59,968 nt of DNA from Stenotrophomonas maltophilia. Its GTDB lineage: Bacteria; Pseudomonadota; Gammaproteobacteria; Xanthomonadales; Xanthomonadaceae. The notes beneath the pieces are model-generated. The model saw only the letters and a program-made list of their open reading frames with translations, searched no databases and was not told the DNA's origin. Shown piece by piece: positions 43,439 through 52,235 of this stretch. The translations under genes were made by a program, and so were the position numbers. The stretch is from NCBI GenBank assembly GCA_002387845.1, contig DGLB01000055.1:35527-95494 (forward strand), in the 5' to 3' direction. The stretch's first letter is position 1. Every line of letters begins with the position of its first letter.

Positions 43439-44221
43439 ATGACCGAGCCTGCTCCGCCGCCACGCCGCCCATTGGCCACGTTCCTGCGTGCCACGCCGGG
43501 TACTGCCCCCGAATCCGACGTGCCGGACGCAAGCGCGTCCGCCGACATCACGCCCGACGCGGTTGCAGCGGGCACGGATGCGCAGACCCCAACGGACGTG
43601 ACCGCGGACAACCCGGCCGACGACACACAGGCTTCCGTTGATGCCCCCGCGCTCGAGCCGGCCGTAGCGGAACTGGAGCCCGCCGTTTCCCCGGCGTCCG
43701 AACCAGCGGTTGCCGCTGCCCCCAGCTTCACCCGCGCGCCGCTCGCCGCACCGCGCACCCCGCGCTGGCAATGGGGTGTGGTCAGCGGGCTGGTCGTCCT
43801 GCTGGTGCTGCAGATCATGGTCGCCGACCGCGCCAATCTCGCTGCGGATGCGGGCAGCCGGCCCTGGGTGGCCGGGCTGTGCAGCGTACTGCGTTGCAGC
43901 CTGCCGGCCTGGCATGAGCCCAGCGCTTTCAGCATGATCAGCCGCGACGTGCGGCCGGTGCCCACGCAACCTGGTGCGCTGCAGGTACAGGCCAGTTTCC
44001 GCAACGATGCGCGCTGGGCCCAGGCCTGGCCCCAGCTGCGGCTGTCGCTGTCCGATGCCGACGGCCGGGTGATCGGCACCGGCGTGTTCGCGCCACAGGA
44101 CTACCTGGGGCCCAACGGCGATGCGCATTCCGTACTTGAACCGGGGCAGAGCGCACAGATCGCATTCCGGGTCCGCGAACCCGCCGCTTCCACGGTCGCG
44201 TTCACCTTCGAGTTCCTGTAA
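43439..44221 (+). CDS. DUF3426-domain inner-membrane protein
   Basis: 260 residues from ATG 43439. A long Pro/Ala/Glu/Asp-rich cytoplasmic part (about 1-105), one transmembrane helix (WGVVSGLVVLLVLQIMV), then the DUF3426 domain with CSVLRCSLP and SFRNDA, a beta-sandwich in the periplasm. The N-terminal zinc-ribbon seen in many relatives (MJ0042 type) is absent here, so this is a shortened form. Found with prmA and fis in xanthomonads; function unknown. Confidence 0.85.
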   Translation: MTEPAPPPRRPLATFLRATPGTAPESDVPDASASADITPDAVAAGTDAQTPTDVTADNPADDTQASVDAPALEPAVAELEPAVSPASEPAVAAAPSFTRAPLAAPRTPRWQWGVVSGLVVLLVLQIMVADRANLAADAGSRPWVAGLCSVLRCSLPAWHEPSAFSMISRDVRPVPTQPGALQVQASFRNDARWAQAWPQLRLSLSDADGRVIGTGVFAPQDYLGPNGDAHSVLEPGQSAQIAFRVREPAASTVAFTFEFL

Positions 44222-44308
44222 GCGTTCATTGCAGCAACCCTTTATTGCACATTCCGGCATGGCGGGGGGAGCCGGCACGCGCTAGACTGGTCGCCTTCGT
44301 CTTTCCGT

Positions 44309-44334
44309 CCGGGGCTGCGGTCCGCCCCGGCTTT
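44309..44334 (+). promoter_or_regulatory. Leader hairpin before fis
   Basis: CCGGGGC, loop of eight bases, GCCCCGG, followed by CTTT: a 7-bp stem 20 bases upstream of the fis TTG start. It might act as an attenuator or as the terminator of the prmA/DUF3426 transcript; the U-tract is short. The rest of the gap 44222-44308 shows no clear site. Confidence 0.35.
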
Positions 44335-44351
44335 CGCATCCGGGATTCTTC

Positions 44352-44627
44352 TTGAACGCAGTCTTTTCACGTCCTGACAGCAGTCGTGGCGCGGCCAAGC
44401 CACCGCTGCGCGAACACGTGGCCCAGTCGGTCCGGCGCTACCTGCGCGACCTGGATGGCTGCGACGCGGACGATGTGTATGAGATCGTGCTGCGCGAGAT
44501 GGAAATTCCGCTGTTCGTCGAAGTGCTGAACCACTGCGAAGGCAACCAGAGCCGCGCTGCGGCCATGCTTGGCATTCACCGTGCCACCCTGCGCAAGAAG
44601 CTCAAGGAATACGGCATCGCCACCTGA
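44352..44627 (+). CDS. fis: Nucleoid-associated DNA-binding protein Fis
   Basis: 91 residues. No ATG fits: TTG 44352 gives the N-terminus NAVFSRPDSSRGA, which resembles xanthomonad Fis proteins. The C-terminal helix-turn-helix NQSRAAAMLGIHRATLRKKL is fully conserved. Fis bends DNA and controls rRNA and recombination. A rare TTG start suggests limited translation. In related genomes I recall fis being directly followed by purH; here a 5.8-kb lipid cluster on the other strand lies between. Confidence 0.94.
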   Translation: MNAVFSRPDSSRGAAKPPLREHVAQSVRRYLRDLDGCDADDVYEIVLREMEIPLFVEVLNHCEGNQSRAAAMLGIHRATLRKKLKEYGIAT

Positions 44628-44636
44628 GGCACCGTT

Positions 44637-45617
44637 TCAACCCCAGAAGTACCGCACCAGGTGGAAGAACACCGGTGCCGCAAAGCACACCGAATCCAGC
44701 CGATCGAGCATGCCGCCATGGCCCTCGATCATGTGGCCCCAGTCCTTGATGCCGCGGTCGCGCTTGATCGCCGACATCACCAGGCCACCCCAGAACCCCA
44801 TCAGGTTGATCGCCAGCGACATGCCGAACGCCTGCCACGGCGTGAACGGCGTCAGCCACCACAGCGCCGCGCCCAGCGCGCTGGCCGAGAGCACGCCACC
44901 GATGAAGCCCTCGACCGTTTTGGACGGCGACAGCTTCGGCGCAATCAGGTGCCGCCCCAGCAGTTTGCCCCAGATGTACTGCAGCACGTCCGACGACTGC
45001 ACCACGATCACCAGGAACGCGAACAGCAGCAGGTTGCGCGCCGGCTCCACGCCCTCCAGGCGCAGGTTCAGCAGCGCCGGTACGTGCGAGATGCAGAACA
45101 CGCAGATCATCAGGCCCCACTGCACCTTGGACGTACGCTCCAGGTAGTGGGTGGTGTCGCCGCCGATGGTGGCCAGGATTGGCAGGAACAGGAATGCGTA
45201 GACCGGAATGAGCAGCGTGTACATGCCATACCAGTCGGTCCACACCAGCCAGTACTGCCATGGCAACACCACGTAGAACGCAGCCAGAAGCGCGTAGTAA
45301 TCGCCGGCGCGGGTGGGCGTGAGCGTGATGAACTCGCGCAGCGCGAACAGCGACACAATCGCGAACAGCACGATCACGCCGGCGCGACCGAAGAAGAACG
45401 CCAGTGCGACCACTGCCGCCATCACCCACCACGCGCGGATGCGCGAAACCAGGTTGGCGATCACGCTGCTGGGCGCGTGCCGCGTGCGCCAGCGCAAGGT
45501 TTCAGCAATGACCGTGGCCACCACCAGCACCCCGGCAATGCCGGCGAACAGCAGCCGGGTCTGCGCGTGGGTGGAAAGCTGGGCAACCTGCGCGGCAATA
45601 TCCTGCAGGGCCATCAT
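44637..45617 (-). CDS. Phosphatidate cytidylyltransferase-like protein (YnbB type)
   Basis: 326 residues from ATG 45617, overlapping the upstream stop (ATGA). Eight or so membrane helices and the CDP-diglyceride synthetase signature SPSKTVEGFIGG with KRDRGIKDWGHMIEGHGG and DRLDS near the C-terminus. It makes CDP-activated lipid from phosphatidate and CTP. It is last in the six-gene lipid cluster and is probably not the housekeeping cdsA; the match to E. coli YnbB is inferred from gene set. It ends nine bases from fis. Confidence 0.85.
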   Translation of the reverse strand: MMALQDIAAQVAQLSTHAQTRLLFAGIAGVLVVATVIAETLRWRTRHAPSSVIANLVSRIRAWWVMAAVVALAFFFGRAGVIVLFAIVSLFALREFITLTPTRAGDYYALLAAFYVVLPWQYWLVWTDWYGMYTLLIPVYAFLFLPILATIGGDTTHYLERTSKVQWGLMICVFCISHVPALLNLRLEGVEPARNLLLFAFLVIVVQSSDVLQYIWGKLLGRHLIAPKLSPSKTVEGFIGGVLSASALGAALWWLTPFTPWQAFGMSLAINLMGFWGGLVMSAIKRDRGIKDWGHMIEGHGGMLDRLDSVCFAAPVFFHLVRYFWG

Positions 45618-46246
45618 GCGCCACTCCGTGCCAGCTGTGGATCCAGTGCCAACAGCGCCTGGCGTGCCCGGTCGAGGAACTGCTGTTTGTCCTCGCCAGC
45701 GTTCAGCCGCAGCGGCTCGCCGAAGGTCGTGGTGCACAGCAGTGGCAACGGCAGCCAGCGCCCCTTGGGCATCACCCGCTTGAGGTTGTCGATCCACACC
45801 GGCACGAACTCCAGTTCAGGCCGTTGCCGGGCCAGGTGGTAGATCCCGCTTTTGAAGGGCAGCACGCCCTCTTCCGGGTTGCGGGTGCCCTCCGGAAACA
45901 GGATCAATGAATTGCCTTCGTCAACGGCCTGGCACAGGCACGCGATCGGATCGTGCTGCCGCGCCGTGCGTTCGCGCTCGATCAGTACGCCGTTGAACAC
46001 CGCGTGGATCAGGTAACGACGCAGCCCATCGCGCTGCCAGTACTCGGCCGCGGCCACCGGACGCACCTGCCGCCGCAGCTGCACCGGCAGCGACGACCAG
46101 ATCAGCACGAAGTCGCCATGGCTGGCATGGTTGCCGTAGTACACGCGGTGGTCGCTGGAGGGCGCGCAGCCCTGCCATAGCGCGCGTGCACCGGTGAGGG
46201 TGCGAATGGCACCACTGCACCCACGTGCCACCAGATCAGCCAGCAT
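45614..46246 (-). CDS. PlsC-like 1-acylglycerol-3-phosphate acyltransferase family protein
   Basis: 210 residues from ATG 46246. Acyltransferase motifs HASHGD (HX4D, His40 and Asp45), the second block around GVLIERE, and FPEGTRN (about 117-123) are intact. Family enzymes acylate lysophosphatidate or similar lysolipids at the membrane surface. It shares its end with the start of the CDP-synthetase-like gene and lies 39 bases after a small membrane protein gene, so it feeds or edits the same lipid pathway. Confidence 0.86.
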   Translation of the reverse strand: MLADLVARGCSGAIRTLTGARALWQGCAPSSDHRVYYGNHASHGDFVLIWSSLPVQLRRQVRPVAAAEYWQRDGLRRYLIHAVFNGVLIERERTARQHDPIACLCQAVDEGNSLILFPEGTRNPEEGVLPFKSGIYHLARQRPELEFVPVWIDNLKRVMPKGRWLPLPLLCTTTFGEPLRLNAGEDKQQFLDRARQALLALDPQLARSGA

Positions 46247-46285
46247 TCGTGATCTCCCGCATATCCGCGTTCTCCATGCGCCGGC

Positions 46286-46705
46286 TCATCCGCGCAGCCA
46301 GATCGCGCAGAGCAGCAGCAGCACCTGCACCATCAGCGCGATGCATTGCCCACGCAGCAAGGCGCGCATGCCCTGCCAGCGGGATGCCCAGCTGCGTGGC
46401 GTCACGGCCGCAGTGCGCAGCTCCAGTGCAGCCAGCGCCGCATCCAGGCGCGCCGGGTCCTCATCATTCCCGCTGGCCGCGAAACCCTCCAGCAGGGCGT
46501 GATCGAAATTGACGCGCACGGCGTAGGCCGCCTGCACCGCCCCCGCCATCAACGACAACAGCGCCGCCGCACTCGACAGCGTGGTCAACGGGCCCAGGCA
46601 CAGCAGGGCCAGCCCAGCGGCCGCGCACAACCAGGCCACCGAGGCCAGGCCACGGCCCTGCCGAAGCACGGCCGCCATGGTGTGGATCTGCATCATCCCG
46701 CTCAT
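46286..46705 (-). CDS. Small membrane protein of the lipid cluster, unknown
   Basis: 139 residues from ATG 46705, overlapping the upstream stop (ATGA). Three hydrophobic segments: about 23-38, 44-58 and, at the extreme C-terminus, QCIALMVQVLLLLCAIWL. No conserved motif recognised. Its tight coupling on both sides implies a role with the lipid enzymes, perhaps as a scaffold or transport component. Confidence 0.7.
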   Translation of the reverse strand: MSGMMQIHTMAAVLRQGRGLASVAWLCAAAGLALLCLGPLTTLSSAAALLSLMAGAVQAAYAVRVNFDHALLEGFAASGNDEDPARLDAALAALELRTAAVTPRSWASRWQGMRALLRGQCIALMVQVLLLLCAIWLRG

Positions 46706-48033
46706 GCGTTCACCTGCAAGGGTCCGGGGGTTTCCGGCAGCCGGATCGCCTGGTCGATGGCGCGTCGATGGCGCGGGGCCAGCACGATCCACGGGCAATC
46801 CTGGGCCAGCAGGGCCACCGCCTTGTCGGCACTGTCGGCGCGCCCGCTCAGGCACAACCAGGTGGCCACCGCGGCCGCGCTGCGCGAGTAACCCAGTGCG
46901 CAGCACACCAGCACGCTGCCGCGGCGGTGGCCATGGCCGATGGTCTCGGCGGCACGGCGCAGTGCTGCGGGTGCAGGCGTCGCCAGATCCAGCATCGGCA
47001 CGTGGCGGTAATGGCGAACCCGCCCGCGGAACGGCAGTTCAGCGCAGACGTCCACCACGGTCACCGGCTGCAATGCGGCACCCGCTTCCGGCAGACGACC
47101 GAGCCAGACCCCGTCAACCACCTGCTGCGGCTGCGGCATGCGCCGCGTCCACCAGCGTGAATTGCCCCACCCCGCCAGCAGATACGGGGCCAGCAGCCAG
47201 CTGGCCGCCATGCTCAGACGGCCATCTTCCTGCTTCTGGAACACCGCCGTGCCCAGGCCGGCGTACGCCAGCGCCACCAGCGCCAGCGACAGCGCCGGCC
47301 ACCCCAGCCACAGCGCCCAGCCCCCCAGGTGCAGCGCCAGTGCAGCACAGCCCGCACTGCCCAAGGCGTACAGCATCGCCAGCTTCCAGCGCAGCGGGTC
47401 GCGCGCGGTCTGCCAGGCGGCCAACGGCGAGCGCGCCTCGATCGGCCACAGCCACACGCACAGCCACCCCACCGCCACGCCGGTCGGGACGTCTATGAAA
47501 TGGTGCTGCCAGGTGGTCAGCACCGACAGCCCGATCAGGCCGAACCACACGTGCAGCGCCGCGCGCCACACTCCCTGCAGATGCTGCTGGTAGCGCACCC
47601 ACAGCACCACCAGCAACACGATGTGCAGCGAGGGAGCCTGGTTGAACGGCTTGTCGAAGCCCAGCAGCACGTCGAACAGCCAGCCGAACACACCGCCGGT
47701 TTCCGGCCGTTCCAGGCTGAAGCGCAGCGGCCACAGCAGGAAACACGTCACCGACAGCAGCTGCGCCGTGAGCAGCCGTCGCGCATGCGCATCCAGCTCG
47801 GCGCGGTAGGTGCAGATGAAGAACGAGGCCACGTAGAACAGGTCGATCGACCAGTACGGCACGATGGTCCAGGCCTGGAACGGAATCCGCGCTTCCCATC
47901 CGAATACGATGGACGGCACGAACGGCCGCAGCGAAGCCAGGTGATTGGCAAGGCCGTAGCTGAGGAAGAAGAACGGCCCCAGCACGGCCAGCCACAGCAG
48001 CGCGCGTCGCCACGGGCGCGCCCCCTCAGCCAT
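46702..48033 (-). CDS. PAP2 phosphatase fused to dual-specificity-type phosphatase (YnbD type)
   Basis: 443 residues; ATG 48033 chosen because it overlaps the upstream stop by eight bases. The N-terminal membrane half has PAP2-like motifs APSLHIVLL and TWQHHFIDVPTG. The C-terminal 150 residues form a cysteine phosphatase with CALGYSRSAA (CX5R). The same two-domain build is the hallmark of E. coli YnbD. The enzyme would remove phosphate from a lipid intermediate such as a phosphatidyl-alcohol phosphate, on the membrane; this is inference from domains. Confidence 0.82.
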   Translation of the reverse strand: MAEGARPWRRALLWLAVLGPFFFLSYGLANHLASLRPFVPSIVFGWEARIPFQAWTIVPYWSIDLFYVASFFICTYRAELDAHARRLLTAQLLSVTCFLLWPLRFSLERPETGGVFGWLFDVLLGFDKPFNQAPSLHIVLLVVLWVRYQQHLQGVWRAALHVWFGLIGLSVLTTWQHHFIDVPTGVAVGWLCVWLWPIEARSPLAAWQTARDPLRWKLAMLYALGSAGCAALALHLGGWALWLGWPALSLALVALAYAGLGTAVFQKQEDGRLSMAASWLLAPYLLAGWGNSRWWTRRMPQPQQVVDGVWLGRLPEAGAALQPVTVVDVCAELPFRGRVRHYRHVPMLDLATPAPAALRRAAETIGHGHRRGSVLVCCALGYSRSAAAVATWLCLSGRADSADKAVALLAQDCPWIVLAPRHRRAIDQAIRLPETPGPLQVNA

Positions 48034-49783
48034 GGGCCACCCGTCGCGCCAGTGAGACGGTGAAGATGCCGAAGGCATCAATGCGCTGGTCGACCTTTTC
48101 AAACCCGGCCTGCCGCACCAGCTCGTCCATCTCCTGCTGGGTGCGCCGACGCATCACCCAGGCCGCACCTTCGCGGTGGCTGGTGAGTGCGCGGGCGATG
48201 AACTCCAGCTGCGGGTGCCAGGGCTGCCCGGTGTAGACCAGATAGCCGCCTTCACGCATCGCCGCGGCGATGCCCTGCAGCGAACGTGACACGGCGTCGT
48301 TGTCGGCGAACAGCTCGTACAGACCCGACACAATCGACAGCGTCGGTGCCACCGGCAGTGCCGCCAGCGATTCCGCGTCGAAGGCGTCGCCCTGTTCGAA
48401 GGTGGCGATGTCGTCCGCATTGAACTGGCGGATCAGCGCCCTGCCCTGCTCCACGTTGAGCGGACTGAAGTCGCGCAGCTGGATCGAGTCCGCCCGTTGT
48501 TCCCCTTGGGCGAGGTCGTCGAGCGCGTAGCGGCCATGACCGGCGGCCACGTCCAGCACCCGCACCGGCAGCCCTTCGGCGCGCAGGCGCTGGGCTCCCG
48601 ACTGCAGCAGCTCACGCACATGCGTGCGACGGATGCGGATGCCGCGCCAGCCGATCGCATCGAGATAATTGCGGTCGACCAGCCGACCCAGCGGCCCCCG
48701 GCCACGCGCCTCGTTGCGGTAGATGTAATCCAGCGTGCTGCCCGAATCAAAACCGGTCTGCAGCCCCAGCGCGATGCCTTCAGAGAGGGTGCCGCCGAAG
48801 CGAAGCCCCGCACGGGTGAAGCGCCAGTACAGGTCCTGCAGGCTGTTGCGCTGCGGCGGCCAGGCCAGCACCTCGGCTTCGTTGAAGGTCGGGCCCTGCC
48901 GATGTGCATCGCGCAGGCTCGGGCGCACCGGCGCTGCCGCGAAGCGTTCGCCCAGGAAGCGGCGGATGGTGGCCACGGCCGGCGCGCGATCGCGCTCCCC
49001 CAACGTATCGTGGAAAAAGCCGGGCAGCAGGTGGCGTTCCTTCACCGGGCTGGACAGGCGCTCGTAGAAGCGGTCCTGCGGCGCGCGGTGCACCACGAAG
49101 TCCGAACCGGACACCAGCAACTGGGTCGGCACGGTGATCGCCTGCGCATCGCCGACCACGCGTTCGGCGGCTTCGTACAGACCGAGCAGCACGCGGACCG
49201 AGATCGGCCGGGTGATCAGCGGGTCGGTACGGTAGCTCTCGACGCGTGCCGGATCATGGGTCAGCCACTGCGGCTTGACGTAGCTGTTGACGAAGAAGTT
49301 GCCACGCAGCTTCTGCATCAGCTTCAGCCCCGGCACCGCCAGCGGCACGTACAGCTTCACCTTGAATGCGGGCGACGCCAGCACCAGCGCCCGCAGCGGC
49401 GGCGCGTAGTCGTGTACCCAGGTCGCCGCCACTACGGCACCGACGCTCTGCGCGACGATGGCGATGTCTTCCACCGCGATGCCGTGCTGCTGGCCGATCA
49501 GCGCGATGAAGCGGTCGAGATCGCGCACCAGTGCGTCAAAACCGGGCGCATCGCCGCGCACGCCGGGCGAACGGCCATTGCCGCGCGCATCCCAGGCGAA
49601 CACCGCCGCATCCGGCATGTCGAGTTCGTCCACCAGGTGGACCACCCGGCCGGAGTGCTCGTGGCCCCGGTGCAGCAGGACGACGGCCTTGGCCGGGGGT
49701 GCTCCGGTGCTGGCCGGCCAGTACCGATAGAACAGTTCCTGGCCATCAAAACTGTGAAACGTCAGCTGTTGCTCTACGCGCAT
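48026..49783 (-). CDS. Bifunctional alpha/beta hydrolase and SAM-dependent methyltransferase (YnbC type)
   Basis: 585 residues from ATG 49783. Residues 1-290 are a monoglyceride-lipase-like alpha/beta hydrolase (LLHRGHEHSGR, FAWDARGNGRSPG, nucleophile in AQSVGA, late His in PGFFHDTL). Residues 350-585 are a class I methyltransferase with VLDVAAGHGRYAL. This fusion is known from YnbC of E. coli. It could hydrolyse or transacylate a lysolipid and methylate a head group. Upstream is the CDP-alcohol phosphatidyltransferase gene at 37 bases. Confidence 0.85.
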   Translation of the reverse strand: MRVEQQLTFHSFDGQELFYRYWPASTGAPPAKAVVLLHRGHEHSGRVVHLVDELDMPDAAVFAWDARGNGRSPGVRGDAPGFDALVRDLDRFIALIGQQHGIAVEDIAIVAQSVGAVVAATWVHDYAPPLRALVLASPAFKVKLYVPLAVPGLKLMQKLRGNFFVNSYVKPQWLTHDPARVESYRTDPLITRPISVRVLLGLYEAAERVVGDAQAITVPTQLLVSGSDFVVHRAPQDRFYERLSSPVKERHLLPGFFHDTLGERDRAPAVATIRRFLGERFAAAPVRPSLRDAHRQGPTFNEAEVLAWPPQRNSLQDLYWRFTRAGLRFGGTLSEGIALGLQTGFDSGSTLDYIYRNEARGRGPLGRLVDRNYLDAIGWRGIRIRRTHVRELLQSGAQRLRAEGLPVRVLDVAAGHGRYALDDLAQGEQRADSIQLRDFSPLNVEQGRALIRQFNADDIATFEQGDAFDAESLAALPVAPTLSIVSGLYELFADNDAVSRSLQGIAAAMREGGYLVYTGQPWHPQLEFIARALTSHREGAAWVMRRRTQQEMDELVRQAGFEKVDQRIDAFGIFTVSLARRVAHG

Positions 49784-49820
49784 GCATCACTCCGTTGTGC
49801 AGCCAGCGGTGTCGGGCCGG

Positions 49821-50426
49821 TCAGCCCGCTTCCGCCAATCCCTTGCGTACCCGTCGCCAGGTGGTCAGCGCACACAGTGCGGCTGCCGCCCAGGCCACGT
49901 AGCCCACCCAGACCCCGTCCAGCCAGCCCAGTGCCAAACCACATCCTGTCACGCCCACTACGAAAGCACGATCACTTTTACCCATCGGGCCGTCGTAGCG
50001 CCGGCTGGCCCCGACCATCAGACCCAGTACCCCGGCGTACTCGCAGAGCGCGGCGGCCCAGGTCAGCGCCCACAGCGCGGTGGCCGACACGCCCGGAACG
50101 CTGAGCAGACTGAGATACAGGGCCGCATCGGCGACGACGTCGCACAGCTCGTTGAGATAGGCCCCGAGCCGGGACTGCTGGCCGAACTCCCGCGCCAGCA
50201 TGCCGTCCACGGCATTCAAGGCCATGCGCAGCAGCATCCAGCCGGGCAGCAGCAGATACAGCAGCGGCTGGGCCGGAGCCCAGACGTAAACGGCACAGGC
50301 CACGCCCAACGAGACCAGCGCGGCGGCCACGGTGACCGCATTGGCGGTCACCCCGGCCCGGTACAAGGCTCCCACGGCCGGCCGCAGCAGGCCCTGGAAG
50401 CGTCCTTTCAATGCATAGATCGACAC
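49821..50426 (-). CDS. CDP-alcohol phosphatidyltransferase-like protein (YnbA type) with altered CAP motif
   Basis: 201 residues from GTG 50426, with AAAGGA just upstream. About five to six helices and the CDP-alcohol phosphotransferase region NAVDGMLAREFG, then RLGAYLNELCDVVAD. Compared with the usual D-x2-D-G-x2-A-R-x8-G-x3-D-x3-D, the first and third Asp are replaced by Asn; I recall the same changes in YnbA. It would join CDP-diacylglycerol to an alcohol, if active. First gene of the six-gene cluster, divergent from purH. Confidence 0.83.
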   Translation of the reverse strand: MSIYALKGRFQGLLRPAVGALYRAGVTANAVTVAAALVSLGVACAVYVWAPAQPLLYLLLPGWMLLRMALNAVDGMLAREFGQQSRLGAYLNELCDVVADAALYLSLLSVPGVSATALWALTWAAALCEYAGVLGLMVGASRRYDGPMGKSDRAFVVGVTGCGLALGWLDGVWVGYVAWAAAALCALTTWRRVRKGLAEAG

Positions 50427-50503
50427 GAATCCTTTCCCGCGGTCGAAGGCAGATGCCGCACAGCCTACAATATGGGCCCGCTCCGCTTCGAACTGCCGCC
50501 CCC

Positions 50504-52087
50504 ATGAGTTCCGATCTGCTGCCCGTGCGCCGGGCCCTGCTGTCTGTTTCCGACAAAACCGGTCTGATCGACCTGGCCCGCGCCCTGGCCGCCCGCAACG
50601 TGGAGCTGCTGTCCACCGGCGGCACCGCCAAGGCGATCCGCGATGCCGGCCTGCCGGTCAAGGACGTGGCCGATGTCACCGGCTTCCCGGAAATGATGGA
50701 CGGGCGGGTCAAGACCCTGCACCCGGTCGTGCACGGCGGCCTGCTCGGCCGTGCCGGCCAGGATGAGGCGGTGATGGCCGAACACGGCATCGCCCCGATC
50801 GACCTGCTGGTGCTGAACCTGTACCCGTTCGAGTCGGTCACCGCCAAGGCGGACTGCACCCTCGCCGACGCCGTGGAGAACATCGACATCGGCGGCCCGG
50901 CCATGCTGCGCTCGGCGGCCAAGAACTTCGCCCGCGTGGCCGTTGCCACCGACCCGGCGCAGTACGCCGAGCTGCTGGCCGAGCTGGATGCCAATGACGG
51001 CCAGCTGTCCGCCGCCAAGCGCTTTGCGTTCTCGGTTGCCGCGTTCAACCGCGTGGCCCAGTACGACGCCGCGATCAGCAATTACCTGTCTTCGGTAACC
51101 GCCACCGACGCCGCCGTGCCGGTGCGCGTGGAGTTCCCGGCGCAGATGAATTCCAGCTTCCTCAAGGTGATGGACCTGCGCTACGGCGAGAATCCGCACC
51201 AGGCCGGCGCGTTCTACCGCGACCTGTACCCGGTGCCGGGCACGCTGGCCACGTTCCAGCAGCTGCAGGGCAAGGAACTGAGCTACAACAACCTGGCCGA
51301 CGCCGATGCCGCATGGGAATGCGTGCGTCAGTTCGACGCGCCGGCCTGCGTCATCGTCAAGCACGCCAATCCGTGCGGCGTGGCGGTGGGCGTGGCCAAC
51401 GGCGATGCCTACGAGCTGGCCTACGCCACCGACCCGACCAGCGCCTTCGGCGGCATCATCGCCTTCAACAAGCCGCTCGACGCGGCCACCGCGCAGGTCA
51501 TCCTCGACCGCCAGTTCGTCGAAGTGCTGATCGCCCCGGACTACGAGCCGGCCGCGCTGGAGTATGCGCAGAAGAAGGCCAACGTGCGCGTGCTGCGCAT
51601 TCCGCACGGCGATGGCCGCAACAACTACGACACCAAGCGCATCGGTTCCGGCCTGCTGGTGCAGAGTGCCGACAACCGCGGCATGAGCCGTGACGAACTG
51701 AAGGTGGTGAGCAAGCTCGCCCCGACCGAGAAGCAGTTCACTGACCTGCTGTTCGCCTGGAACGTGGCCAAGTTCGTGAAGTCCAACGCCATTGTGTATG
51801 CCAAGGACAACCGCACCATCGGTGTGGGTGCCGGCCAGATGAGCCGCGTGTACTCGGCGCGCATTGCCGGGATCAAGGCCGGTGATGCGAACCTGGTGGT
51901 GGAAGGCTCGGTGATGGCATCTGATGCCTTCTTCCCGTTCCGCGACGGTATCGATGCAGCCGCGGCTGCGGGCATCAAGGCGGTGATCCAGCCGGGTGGT
52001 TCGATGCGCGACGCTGAGGTGATTGCAGCGGCGGATGAGCATGGGATTGCGATGGTGTTCACCGGCGTGCGTCATTTCCGGCATTGA
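50504..52087 (+). CDS. purH: Bifunctional AICAR formyltransferase/IMP cyclohydrolase
   Basis: 527 residues from ATG 50504; the frame is open 93 bases further but the family starts LLPVRRALLSVSDKTG. IMP cyclohydrolase (MGS-like) domain at about 1-150 with LSTGGTAK and GRVKTLHPVVHGG; the formyltransferase domain follows with YGENPHQ and the Lys-His motif VIVKHANPCGVAVG. It performs the last two steps of purine synthesis. purD lies 1.1 kb downstream, separated by a degraded accessory gene. Confidence 0.96.
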   Translation: MSSDLLPVRRALLSVSDKTGLIDLARALAARNVELLSTGGTAKAIRDAGLPVKDVADVTGFPEMMDGRVKTLHPVVHGGLLGRAGQDEAVMAEHGIAPIDLLVLNLYPFESVTAKADCTLADAVENIDIGGPAMLRSAAKNFARVAVATDPAQYAELLAELDANDGQLSAAKRFAFSVAAFNRVAQYDAAISNYLSSVTATDAAVPVRVEFPAQMNSSFLKVMDLRYGENPHQAGAFYRDLYPVPGTLATFQQLQGKELSYNNLADADAAWECVRQFDAPACVIVKHANPCGVAVGVANGDAYELAYATDPTSAFGGIIAFNKPLDAATAQVILDRQFVEVLIAPDYEPAALEYAQKKANVRVLRIPHGDGRNNYDTKRIGSGLLVQSADNRGMSRDELKVVSKLAPTEKQFTDLLFAWNVAKFVKSNAIVYAKDNRTIGVGAGQMSRVYSARIAGIKAGDANLVVEGSVMASDAFFPFRDGIDAAAAAGIKAVIQPGGSMRDAEVIAAADEHGIAMVFTGVRHFRH

Positions 52088-52096
52088 TTGATCCGA

Positions 52097-52130
52097 GCCC
52101 CTGCGTTCAGGCATGAGCAGGCGCAGGGGC
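52097..52130 (+). terminator. Inverted repeat after purH
   Basis: GCCCCTGCG and CGCAGGGGC form a 9-bp stem around a 16-base loop, nine bases after the purH stop. There is no T-run, so if it ends transcription it would do so only weakly or with Rho. Confidence 0.4.
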
Positions 52131-52235
52131 CTGCCCTGGCGGGAGATCACGAGGGTTTCCCTGATGGGCGATGGCATGCTTCTTTGCTAGCGTCATCGAA
52201 CTGGTTGACCGAACCTGCCTGGAACCCTCATCTCG

